This document shows positions 34,801 through 42,473 of a stretch of DNA of 64,000 bases, one piece after another. The notes beneath the pieces were generated by a model, which saw only the letters and a program-made list of their open reading frames with translations, made no database searches and was not told where the DNA came from. The stretch is from Chlamydiales bacterium (GTDB lineage Bacteria > Chlamydiota > Chlamydiia > Chlamydiales > JACKPQ01), in the NCBI GenBank assembly GCA_024233455.1, contig JACKPP010000001.1:310001-374000 (forward strand). Reading direction: 5' to 3'. The position numbers and the translations under genes were made by a program. The stretch's first letter is position 1. Every line of letters begins with the position of its first letter.

Positions 34801-34917
34801 GACAATTTAGCGATTCAAAAAAACCGCTTGGCTCTCCTTCAAAGCGTTTTCTCATTTTTCGAGCGCATTGTCGACTTTTCACAAATTCAAATCGACACAA
34901 CTAAACCAGTTTTGTAA
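31885..34917 (+). CDS. glyQS: Glycyl-tRNA synthetase, alpha and beta subunits fused
   Basis: 1010 residues from ATG 31885; the longer frame would start inside the divergent glycosyltransferase. Residues 1-290 are the alpha (catalytic) subunit: MVARLTQFWTSQGC, PFNAVYVEPVRRPQDGRYG, GWEVWIDGMEATQFTYFQ. After a Lys-rich linker (about 305-315), FLLEIGSEELPAHYI starts the beta subunit, with the HD-like domain and an anticodon-binding end (YDQFRRIKALAEF). Most bacteria have separate glyQ and glyS; the single-chain form is characteristic of Chlamydiae (about 1003 residues in C. trachomatis, from memory). Confidence 0.96.
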   Translation: MISFQEMVARLTQFWTSQGCIAWQGHDLETGAATFNPATFLRALGPEPFNAVYVEPVRRPQDGRYGQNPNRIFLFHQLQMIMKPSPPNIQELYLKSLEAVGLNLKEHDIRFVHDDWEAPTQGAWGLGWEVWIDGMEATQFTYFQAIGGMQLKPITVELAYGLERLAMYIQNVDNIFDVKWNDELTLGDLSQQNEIQWSAYNFEQANTKMWKRHFEDFEKEAQTLIENHLPIPAADFVIKASHAFNMLDSRGVISPTERTGYIAKVRDLSAQIADSYLDLRQKLNFPLLKEKITPFTPALPKNEKVEKNTDKKVDFLLEIGSEELPAHYITAGSNSLKILMEALLKEHGIDHGPIKVTGTPRRLVLHVEEMAYMTQEKQVEKRGPALNSAFGSDGEPTLQGRGFLKSIGLESASIGDIKKGKVPEIEIRHIKGHDYLLANLTQPGLLVSEILTTHLPKLIAKVHFPKKMRWGCNDIEYPRPIHWIVCLLGKRVVPFAFGPILAGRETRGHSQLDPLPFSIKEPSEYFDTLKKHHVIADEKERQDLIAEQLAAIEKELGGTALRKERLIPELCQLSEWPQLASATFDEKFLRAPKEVLISEMAQHQRYFPLIDATGKLMHHFVITADNSPSTMIIRGNQKVISARLSDGLFLYDQDRKISLEAMNKRLESIVFQKDLGSMHDKVVRLERHAALIANTLQITEPEKAKRAAHLCKADLASLLVNEFPELQGTIGKDYALGQKEDPEIATAIEEHWMPRQEGAPLPASPLGRVLSLADRIDNLLGYFSVGLKPTSSSDPYACRRTAIGIIKILIDSQTSVNLESLLKEASHHFERMPQNTASDVLDYITARAKGVFEERGLKKDEIEAALMGRCIDPYDQFRRIKALAEFRHSEHFGHLFEVYKRVKGQLAIPVLAKIDPSLFQDASEEGLYAHVCEIQPEYETALETFDYKKVFDLLASLRPYLSELFNQVKVLDDNLAIQKNRLALLQSVFSFFERIVDFSQIQIDTTKPVL

Positions 34918-34964
34918 AAATTCCATTGATATCTTTTCTCCACCCTAATACTCTACGGTAAAAT

Positions 34965-36689
34965 ATGTACGTATTTAGTTTTCGCCATTTTCTGTTTTTT
35001 CTCTGTTCGGTGGGGCTCACTCTGCTGGCAGAACCGTTTCGTTCGAATATAGCTGTCCAAGACCAAGACTTTCCCCAGCTTCCTAAGCCTGCCCCTAAAC
35101 GTCAAGCTGATCGAGTATTTGTTGAGGAGGGAAAAGCCCTCGTCCTTCTTGCTCCCGGAGAACCGCTTTTAGGATCTTCTGAACGAAGCACTGCTCAAGG
35201 TCTTGTCGTTATCGGCCTCGACCTTCCAGGACCTACAGCGAAACTTGCCCGTCGTTTGTATCCCTATTATCATAACAAAAAAGTTTCGCAATCCACTATT
35301 CAAGAAATCAAAGAACAAATCGAAGAATTTTATCAAGAATATCACCATCCATTTGTGCTTATTGAAGTTCCTTCTCAAAACGTGTCAGAAGGGGTCATCC
35401 AACTGGTCATTGTTGAAACAGTGGTGGGAACGGTTAAGTTTAAAGGTCAAAAATGGTCCAATACAAAAGCCCTATACGATTACCTAAGCTTGCAACCCAA
35501 TCAACCCATTCAAGAGCTTGAAGTCTATGGGGACTTAAACTTCTTCAACCAAAACCCTTTCCGCCAAGCCGATATCTTGTACGCTCCTGGAACTGTTCCG
35601 GGCACAACCGATGTCACCATCAACTTAAATGAAAAAGGCCCCTTTCGCATCTACGCTGGCGCCGATAACACAGGCGTGGAAACAACTGGAAGGGAGCGTC
35701 TGTATACAGGGTTTAACTACGCCAACGTTTTTAATCTAGCACACGTATTTTCATTTCAATTCACCAGCTCTTACGATTTTAATAAATTTAAATCATACAC
35801 TGGACAATACCTAGCTCCATTATCTTGGGGTCATGTGCTAAATCTTTACGGCGGGTATTCCATGGTGCACAGCGACCTGCCAACTCCATCGATGCGCAGT
35901 AGCGGATTTAACTCGCAGTTTTCAACCCGCTACAACATTCCTTTTTTACTCTCCCGTTATCTAGAGCAAGAGGGATTTTTTGGCTTTGATTGGAAACGCT
36001 TAAATAACACTGTTGAGTTTGTCGATGCCCGCCCTGTTTTTGGACAGTTTGTTAACATCACTCAACTTGTATTCGGCTACCAAGGTGCTTATGAACGCAA
36101 CACCTATCGTTTTGATTTCGATGCCACCGGTTATTGGTCTCCCGGTCGTATCTTTAGCGATCAAACCGACGAAAACTTTATGTCATTACGTCCTGGAGCC
36201 AAAAACAACTGGATCTATGCACGTGGTGATTTTGTGTACGTGCAAAAGCTACCCCAAAATTTTTCCTTTTCGCTAACGATTGCTGGGCAGCTGTCTAGTG
36301 CACCACTTTTACCGACAGATCAATACGATCTAGGCGGTTGGGACACCGTACGTGGATATGAAGAGCACGCCTACAATGCGGACAACGCGTTCCTAGGTCG
36401 TATGGAGCTGCGCACAGCACCTTACCCTCTATTATTTAACAAAAAAAATAAGCGTTACTCTGATGCTATCCAATTTCTAGCATTCCTAGACTACGGATAT
36501 GGCAACAACAAGATTGCAGTAGATCCCTTACCCAAATCAGAATACCTACTTGGCATCGGGCCGGGGGTACGTTACGTGATCGATCCCTGGCTCAGTACTC
36601 GTCTCGATTGGGGTATCAAGCTGCACAATGCTGATATTTTTGGTGGTGGCAGCAGCATGATCCACTTTGGTGTCACCTTAAGTTATTAA
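34965..36689 (+). CDS. TpsB/ShlB-type outer-membrane transporter (two-partner secretion)
   Basis: 574 residues with an N-terminal signal peptide (FLFFLCSVGLTLLA). Residues 70-200 form POTRA-like domains (ESP-like IEVPSQNVSEGVIQLVIVE, a ShlB POTRA_2 signature). From about 220 to the end is an amphipathic 16-strand barrel with DNTGVETTGRERLYTGF, GGWDTVRGYEE (the VRGY tip motif of Omp85/TpsB proteins) and a final aromatic (VTLSY). Such proteins export a partner exoprotein with an N-terminal TPS domain. No TpsA-like gene lies nearby. Followed directly by an inverted-repeat element. Confidence 0.88.
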   Translation: MYVFSFRHFLFFLCSVGLTLLAEPFRSNIAVQDQDFPQLPKPAPKRQADRVFVEEGKALVLLAPGEPLLGSSERSTAQGLVVIGLDLPGPTAKLARRLYPYYHNKKVSQSTIQEIKEQIEEFYQEYHHPFVLIEVPSQNVSEGVIQLVIVETVVGTVKFKGQKWSNTKALYDYLSLQPNQPIQELEVYGDLNFFNQNPFRQADILYAPGTVPGTTDVTINLNEKGPFRIYAGADNTGVETTGRERLYTGFNYANVFNLAHVFSFQFTSSYDFNKFKSYTGQYLAPLSWGHVLNLYGGYSMVHSDLPTPSMRSSGFNSQFSTRYNIPFLLSRYLEQEGFFGFDWKRLNNTVEFVDARPVFGQFVNITQLVFGYQGAYERNTYRFDFDATGYWSPGRIFSDQTDENFMSLRPGAKNNWIYARGDFVYVQKLPQNFSFSLTIAGQLSSAPLLPTDQYDLGGWDTVRGYEEHAYNADNAFLGRMELRTAPYPLLFNKKNKRYSDAIQFLAFLDYGYGNNKIAVDPLPKSEYLLGIGPGVRYVIDPWLSTRLDWGIKLHNADIFGGGSSMIHFGVTLSY

Positions 36690-36863
36690 CTAACCTGAGT
36701 TATGGGTTTTGATTGTTTAGATTCAGAGTAGATTAGGTGACAGATTGTGACATTTTTTGCGATTCCATAGCCAAAAAGCTATAGATGAGCACAAAAAGGG
36801 TGCAAGATGGCGCCTAAGATGCCTGAAGATGAATGATATAAACCCACAACTCAGGTTAACTAA
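36686..36863. mobile_element. Inverted-repeat-bounded element (MITE-like)
   Basis: TAACCTGAGTTATGGGTTT (36691-36709) and its near-perfect inverse AAACCCACAACTCAGGTTA (36840-36858) bound about 170 bases of non-coding DNA; extending outward gives about 24 bp with three mismatches. Inside is a small hairpin (ATAGC...GCTAT near 36767-36782). It starts at the stop codon of the transporter gene and contains no ORF. Non-autonomous insertion, folded RNA or a large terminator are all possible. The remaining bases to 36984 show no gene. Confidence 0.55.
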
Positions 36864-36984
36864 AGTGCAAAGCGTATTTAAATCGATTCGCTCACTGATG
36901 TTTTATCACCAACACTCCTAAAAACCCTTTCAAGGGACTGGAGTCCAATAAGAGAAGATCTCAACCATATTTTCCGCTAAAAGG

Positions 36985-37269
36985 TTAGAGTTTATGACGG
37001 TGAGCGGCAATAATATTATAAACAGGGTCAATGAGAAAGGAAGGTAGAAGATAGAAACATCCCGGTACGTACCATTTTAAAAGCCACATGATCCTAAAAA
37101 CGGCTTTAGCTCGAAGCCATTCTTTTCCGTTTGATTCAATAAGAATCATGGAAGAGCAGTCAGTTTTTTGGGGAGTGAATTGAAATATATGTCTCTTATC
37201 CCACTTTTTGATGCGTCCCTTCCACTTTTGGCAAAAGGGACACGTTGCATCATAAAAGATGGAATGCAT
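36985..37269 (-). CDS. DCC-family thiol-disulfide oxidoreductase-like protein (DUF393)
   Basis: 94 residues from ATG 37269 (TTG 37272 also open). FYDATCPFCQKW is the DxxC-x2-C motif that names the family, with both Cys kept (usual form YDGDCPFC). The rest (RAKAVFRIMWLLKWYVPG, SFLIDPVYNIIAAHRHKL) matches the hydrophobic helices and final YxxxAxxR-type end. The fold is thioredoxin-like; substrate unknown. The gene starts within a few bases of the RRM gene stop, so the pair is co-transcribed. Confidence 0.87.
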   Translation of the reverse strand: MHSIFYDATCPFCQKWKGRIKKWDKRHIFQFTPQKTDCSSMILIESNGKEWLRAKAVFRIMWLLKWYVPGCFYLLPSFLIDPVYNIIAAHRHKL

Positions 37270-37272
37270 CAA

Positions 37273-37542
37273 CTAGCGTCTTGGGCCAGCTTTCTCGCGT
37301 GCTTCGCTAACGAAGATTTTACGACCAGAAAGCTCAGAGTTATCGAATTGCTCGATAGCTGCTGCTGCGCCTTCAGCCGTTTCCATTTCTACAAAGCCAA
37401 ATCCTCTTGATCTTCCAGATGCTGAATCTTGAGGTATTTTAACGCTGACAACTTCACCGGCATCAGCGAAATGCTCGCGCAGATCGTCTTCTGTAGTTCC
37501 GTAATTTAAGTTTCCAACGTAAAGTTTTTTCTTTTGTGTCAT
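37273..37542 (-). CDS. RNA-binding protein with single RRM
   Basis: 89 residues. RNP2 KLYVGNL (residues 5-11) and RNP1 RGFGFVEM (about 45-52) are intact; the domain fills the protein, followed by a basic end (KAGPRR). Similar stand-alone RRMs in cyanobacteria and other bacteria respond to cold and bind RNA (family knowledge). Here it may act as an RNA chaperone. Eukaryote-like ancestry is possible, but such proteins occur widely in bacteria. It is upstream of the DCC gene. Confidence 0.93.
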   Translation of the reverse strand: MTQKKKLYVGNLNYGTTEDDLREHFADAGEVVSVKIPQDSASGRSRGFGFVEMETAEGAAAAIEQFDNSELSGRKIFVSEAREKAGPRR

Positions 37543-37646
37543 TTCTTTTTCCTATGGTTCAAGAGGACTTACGAAATTAAAGACAATGCCACGCACTGAT
37601 CAGTAATCTCTATCCTTAACATTCTATACCAAAAATGTGATTTGTT

Positions 37647-39446
37647 CTAATCTTTTTTGATAATTGTCAGTGATTCCGGGTGTATCACCTTGGGCGGGTG
37701 CCTTTTAAGTTCATCAAATTGTTTGGCTAGCTCTAGGACCTCCTCATCATTGCAGGTCCCACTATGAATCTTTCCTTTAATTTCCTCACGTTTGAGAAGC
37801 CAGTGTCTTTCAAGTAATTTTTTGATTGTTATCTCAACATCGGTCCGGGCCTTAGCCAGGTTGATTTTTTTCTGCAGAACCTCGGATAGAAATAGCTGCT
37901 CTTCAGCGCTGTCGATACTGATGGTAAGGGAGAGTAGATCACATGACTTTCCTTTTTCAAATTGCTCTAAGATATGAACAAAAAGCGAGCGACAAATAGG
38001 GCTTTGAAAGTGATCGCGCTTAAGGTTATAGCAGATAAGCTCAACAAGCTCGGGCATATTTTGCCCTACAAGCAACATCCAACGCAAAAGATCCATCTCC
38101 AAGACCCGCTCTGGATCAATCGACTCACCACTAAGGGTGCCGGTTTTTTTGATGATGACATCCACTGGGGTGACCTGGTCCACTCCGATGGTCGATTCGG
38201 GCACATGTGTCAGTTTGGCAAGCTTACGCAAGCTCTCATGGATCATAAGCGGGTGGTTCCACTCCCTTATGCGACGACTGATGATTTGAACCAGCTCGGT
38301 TTTGACCGCTGGCCGAGACAAATCTTGTCCCTGGCTATAAAAACGCACTAAAAACGTCAAATAATCATCTGCTTCTTCCAAAAGCTTAGCAAAGGATGGC
38401 GGACCTTCGGTGCGAAGAAGCGTATCGGGATCAGACCCTTCTGGGAGAAGTGCAACGGACACATCAACCCCCTCCTTTTGAAAAAAATGCCCGATTTTCA
38501 CCGCAGCTTCCTGTCCAGCTCTATCGCCATCTAAAGCTAAATAAATGTGGGTAACACCCAAATGCATCAGTTCATTGGCTTGCTCCTGCCCAAAGGCAGT
38601 CCCCTGACCTGCAACCGTAAAATTAAAGCCTTCTTGAATCAAGCGCAAGGCATCGATTTGCCCCTCGCAAATGATCACTTTTTTTTCTTTAGCGATCCGT
38701 TTTCTCGATTCATGCAGTCCAAAAAGGACCTTCGATTTTTTGAAAAGAGGCGTATCCGATGTATTGATATACTTTGGTCCAAAGCTACTGTCTTGGATTT
38801 TGCGACCGGAAAAGCCGACCACCTGTCCGCCAGCATCCAAAATGGGAAACATAATCCGCTCTCGAAAAAATGGCATCCGATTTTGAGCCATCAAAGCAAC
38901 TTCTGCAAGCACATCCATGGAGTGCCCTTTTTTTAGCATTGCTTCCAAAAACACCTTAGTGTCCCTAGGTGCATAGCCAATCCTAAACGAACGCACAAAG
39001 TCCAAATCCAAACCCCGTTCATATAAATAATTAAGAGCGCGGTGTCCCTCTTCTGTGTGAAGTAAAAAAGAAGAAAAAAAATGAGTAGCTTCTTCATTGG
39101 CAGCCCGCAGAAGTTTTTTATTGGGACCTTGAGGTGCATCTTTTTCATCGATCTTTTCAATCCGCACTCCAAAACGCTCAGCTAGCTGTTCGACAGAATC
39201 GGAAAAGCTCATTTTCAGGTGATTCATCAAAAATGCAATCGCATCTCCATGAGCGCCACATCCGAAACAGTGGTAATGGCTATCGCCGCGCTTTACAATA
39301 AATGAAGGCGACTTCTCATCGTGGAAGGGGCAACACGCTTTGTAGGACCCTCCTGAGCGCTTTAAATCCAGATGGGAGCTTAGCACCTCAATCAGATCGA
39401 TCCGTTCTCTTAGCGTTTCTAGACTCGTTTTTGAAAATAGGGGCAT
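37647..39446 (-). CDS. dnaG: DNA primase
   Basis: 599 residues. It makes RNA primers at the replication fork. CHC2 zinc finger: Cys39, His42, Cys60, Cys63 (CPFHDEKSPSF, HCFGCGAHGDA). Catalytic core: RIMFPILDAGGQVVGFSGR, TOPRIM domain with VIICEGQIDALRL and LALDGDRAGQEAA. The last 150 residues form the DnaB-binding helical domain. Divergent from the CT793-like gene, as remembered from C. trachomatis CT793-CT794. Confidence 0.95.
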   Translation of the reverse strand: MPLFSKTSLETLRERIDLIEVLSSHLDLKRSGGSYKACCPFHDEKSPSFIVKRGDSHYHCFGCGAHGDAIAFLMNHLKMSFSDSVEQLAERFGVRIEKIDEKDAPQGPNKKLLRAANEEATHFFSSFLLHTEEGHRALNYLYERGLDLDFVRSFRIGYAPRDTKVFLEAMLKKGHSMDVLAEVALMAQNRMPFFRERIMFPILDAGGQVVGFSGRKIQDSSFGPKYINTSDTPLFKKSKVLFGLHESRKRIAKEKKVIICEGQIDALRLIQEGFNFTVAGQGTAFGQEQANELMHLGVTHIYLALDGDRAGQEAAVKIGHFFQKEGVDVSVALLPEGSDPDTLLRTEGPPSFAKLLEEADDYLTFLVRFYSQGQDLSRPAVKTELVQIISRRIREWNHPLMIHESLRKLAKLTHVPESTIGVDQVTPVDVIIKKTGTLSGESIDPERVLEMDLLRWMLLVGQNMPELVELICYNLKRDHFQSPICRSLFVHILEQFEKGKSCDLLSLTISIDSAEEQLFLSEVLQKKINLAKARTDVEITIKKLLERHWLLKREEIKGKIHSGTCNDEEVLELAKQFDELKRHPPKVIHPESLTIIKKD

Positions 39447-39492
39447 AGCCTAAATATAGCGAAGAAATGCAAAGTCCGCTATAACTTAATGT

Positions 39493-39921
39493 ATGGATGA
39501 CGTAACCAAATTAAAAGCCCTAGCCAGCCACTCATTAAAAAATCAAACCACAAAAGCCACTAAAAAAATTATTGCGGGTGCCACACAATCGAACTTACGC
39601 GAGCAATTTAAAAAAACTTTTCTACCTCTTCTTATTGATATCTCTGAATTGCGCCTCATGCTAGAAAACTACAAACTACAAAAAACATCTGGCCGCATCT
39701 TCAAAATGGAGAACATGGACAAAACTCCCGAGCAAATCCTCGATAAACTGGAGAATTTACAAGATGACATCGAAGAAACGCGCCGGTGGTGTGAAGGAGT
39801 GATCACTCAAATCGCCCGAGGTATTGACGAGACTAAAGAGCTCTTAACGTTTCTTGGTAAAACCGAAGAAGAACCCTTAGAGGAAACTCCTCGCTGGAAA
39901 AACCTCTTCAAAAAGAAATAA
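39493..39921 (+). CDS. Conserved chlamydial helical protein beside mutS
   Basis: 142 residues, fully polar and helical, with charged coiled-coil stretches (ISELRLMLENYKLQK; ILDKLENLQDDIEETRRW). No membrane segment or signal peptide and no known domain. It occupies the place of C. trachomatis CT793 between dnaG and mutS (from memory), starts 46 bases from dnaG and ends two bases before mutS, so it is coupled to mutS. A link to DNA metabolism is only guilt by association. Confidence 0.72.
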   Translation: MDDVTKLKALASHSLKNQTTKATKKIIAGATQSNLREQFKKTFLPLLIDISELRLMLENYKLQKTSGRIFKMENMDKTPEQILDKLENLQDDIEETRRWCEGVITQIARGIDETKELLTFLGKTEEEPLEETPRWKNLFKKK

Positions 39922-39923
39922 GT

Positions 39924-42473
39924 ATGACAACTCCTATGATGGCTCAGTGGCAGGACTGCAAAAAAAGCCAACCTGATGCTGTATTATTATTTCGGCTGGG
40001 TGATTTTTATGAAGCTTTTCATGACGATGCCAAAACTCTATCAAAGGAATTAGACGTCACCTTAACTCAGCGCCAGGGCATTCCCATGAGTGGCGTTCCT
40101 TTTCATGCAGCAGAAAGCTACATCGAAAAACTCGTATCCAAGGGCTATCTCGTTGCCATTGCTGAACAAACCGGTGATCCAAAAGCTTCCAAAGGCCTTG
40201 TCAAACGTGAAATCGTGCGCACCATCTCCCCTGCTACCACCCTTAGCCAAAACCTCATCTCCGATAAGGCTCCCAATTTTTTCGCTTGCCTAACCCAAGT
40301 CAACGCCACGCTCGGGCTAGCGCTGCTAGACCACACCACGGGCGAATTTATCACCGCTGAATTTGAAAACATCGAGCAGCTCTCTGATGAACTCTTTAGA
40401 CGTGAGCCCAAAGAGCTCTTAACCTCAGCCAAAACCATTCGGGACAAACAAGACCTTGCCGATGAGCTGCACCAGCACTTTAGCACGCGTGTGATTCTGC
40501 AAGAAGACTATATCTTCGACCACCAAACTGCCTATGATTTTTTAACGCGTCACTTTCACACTCAAACCCTTGATGGTTTTGGTCTAAAAGGAATGTGTGC
40601 AGCCATCAATGCTGCCGGAGCGCTTTTGAGCCATATGGCTGACTATCGGTCTCTTTCAATTGAGCACATCCAAGCCATCAGGCCCAATTTTCTTACCGAT
40701 TTTATGGCCATCGATAAAGCCACCCAGCGAGGACTTGAGCTCATTCAACCTCTCTACCACAGTCATCAAAAGCACACCCTTTTACACCATCTCGACCAAA
40801 CCTGCACGGCTATGGGCGCAAGGCTCATGCGCAGCTGGGTTATCCATCCGCTGCTTAATCCCGATCAGATCAAAGCCCGCCAACTCGCCTCTGAAGAGTT
40901 ATCTAACCATCTCAGCATCGGTCAAACACTCAAAACCATCCGCGATTTAGAGCGCCTCATGACCCGCATCAGCTCTGGCTATGGCACACCGCGCGACTTG
41001 CAAGCTTTATGCCAATCCCTAGACGCGCTTCCCCAAATCCAAGCGCTTTTAGATCAAATGCAAGCTGAGCACTTCGGCAAAATCAAACTGGGGAACCATC
41101 GGTCTATGCAAGAGCTGATAGCAACAGCTATTGCCGAGCATCCTCCATTGCGTATCTCTGATGGTGGCACCATAAAAAATGGATACAATCGGGACCTGGA
41201 TGAGCTACGCGAAATTAAAGCCAACTCCCAAAATTGGCTCGCCCAATACCAAATGCGTTTACGTGAAGACCTGGGCATCAAAAATCTCAAAGTCGCCTTC
41301 AATAAAGCCTTTGGCTACTCCATCGAAGTGAGCCGCGGCCAGGCAGACAAAATGCCCGAAACTTTCCACAAGCGCCAAACCCTCATCAACACCGAACGCT
41401 TCATCTCTCCTGAGCTCAAAGAATACGAAGAAAAAATCCTAACCGCGGATGAAAAAATCTTAAATCTAGAGGCTAAACTCTACGAAGAAATTAAAACACG
41501 CGTGCTTGAAAAACGGTCTGACATCTTAAAAACAGCACAAAATATCGCCCGCTTTGACTGTCTCTACGCCCTTGCTGTCCTCTCTAAAAAGAGGGGCTAT
41601 ACAAGGCCTATTGTCGATAGCTCTGACATTTTACACATTGAAGGTGGACGCCATCCCATCATTGAAGAGGCGCTTGCTGCTCACACCTTCATATCCAACG
41701 ACACCTACCTCGACACCAAAAACCGCCTTTTCATCATCACCGGACCCAACATGGCTGGCAAGTCCACCTATATAAGGCAGGTGGCACTGATCACCATCAT
41801 GGCGCAAATTGGTGCATCGGTGCCGGCAGACAAAGCCCACATCGGAATTACGGACAAAGTTTTTTCCCGCATTGGAGCCTCGGACGATCTGGCTCGAGGA
41901 CAATCTACCTTCATGGTAGAGATGACCGAAACCTCCAACATCCTTCACAATGCCACTAGCCGCTCTCTGATCATTCTCGATGAAATCGGACGCGGCACCA
42001 GCACCTATGACGGTGTGGCCATTGCCTGGGCAGTTGCCGAATACCTCCTTACCACTCCCTCAAAGCGCGCTAAAACACTCTTTGCTACGCACTATTTTGA
42101 GCTTACTGACATGGAAAATAAAATCCCTGGAGCTATCAACTACAACGTGGCGGTGCACGAAGCTGAAGACCGCATCACTTTCTTGCGCAAAATTCAGCGT
42201 GGCGACACCGATAAAAGCTACGGCATTCACGTAGCAAGGCTTGCTGGCCTCCCAGCTATGGCAATTGAAAAAGCTCGGCAGATGCTCAAACGTCTGGAAA
42301 AAGGGCCCGTTAAACCGCCTAGCAATGCCGAGCAACTATCCCTCTTTCACACACCTAAACCCAATCCCATTCTAGAAGAGCTTAAAACTCTCGACATTCA
42401 TCATCTTACGCCGCTTGAGGCGCTTCAAAAACTCGCTGATTGGCAAAAAGCATGTTTGAAACCAAGCAATTAG
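39924..42473 (+). CDS. mutS: DNA mismatch repair protein MutS
   Basis: 849 residues. Mismatch-binding N-domain has LGDFYEAF (Phe-x-Glu inserts at the mismatch). Core and clamp domains follow, then the ATPase: GPNMAGKSTYIRQ (Walker A), ILDEIGRGTSTYDG (Walker B and signature), and ATHYFELT. The C-terminus is the helix-turn-helix dimerisation region. Length normal (E. coli 853). The end overlaps uvrC by 22 bases. No mutL is in the window. Confidence 0.97.
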   Translation: MTTPMMAQWQDCKKSQPDAVLLFRLGDFYEAFHDDAKTLSKELDVTLTQRQGIPMSGVPFHAAESYIEKLVSKGYLVAIAEQTGDPKASKGLVKREIVRTISPATTLSQNLISDKAPNFFACLTQVNATLGLALLDHTTGEFITAEFENIEQLSDELFRREPKELLTSAKTIRDKQDLADELHQHFSTRVILQEDYIFDHQTAYDFLTRHFHTQTLDGFGLKGMCAAINAAGALLSHMADYRSLSIEHIQAIRPNFLTDFMAIDKATQRGLELIQPLYHSHQKHTLLHHLDQTCTAMGARLMRSWVIHPLLNPDQIKARQLASEELSNHLSIGQTLKTIRDLERLMTRISSGYGTPRDLQALCQSLDALPQIQALLDQMQAEHFGKIKLGNHRSMQELIATAIAEHPPLRISDGGTIKNGYNRDLDELREIKANSQNWLAQYQMRLREDLGIKNLKVAFNKAFGYSIEVSRGQADKMPETFHKRQTLINTERFISPELKEYEEKILTADEKILNLEAKLYEEIKTRVLEKRSDILKTAQNIARFDCLYALAVLSKKRGYTRPIVDSSDILHIEGGRHPIIEEALAAHTFISNDTYLDTKNRLFIITGPNMAGKSTYIRQVALITIMAQIGASVPADKAHIGITDKVFSRIGASDDLARGQSTFMVEMTETSNILHNATSRSLIILDEIGRGTSTYDGVAIAWAVAEYLLTTPSKRAKTLFATHYFELTDMENKIPGAINYNVAVHEAEDRITFLRKIQRGDTDKSYGIHVARLAGLPAMAIEKARQMLKRLEKGPVKPPSNAEQLSLFHTPKPNPILEELKTLDIHHLTPLEALQKLADWQKACLKPSN

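Noticed and set aside
37974..38936. Plus-strand frames of 125 and 129 codons
   Set aside because: Antisense to dnaG, which is fully supported by motifs.
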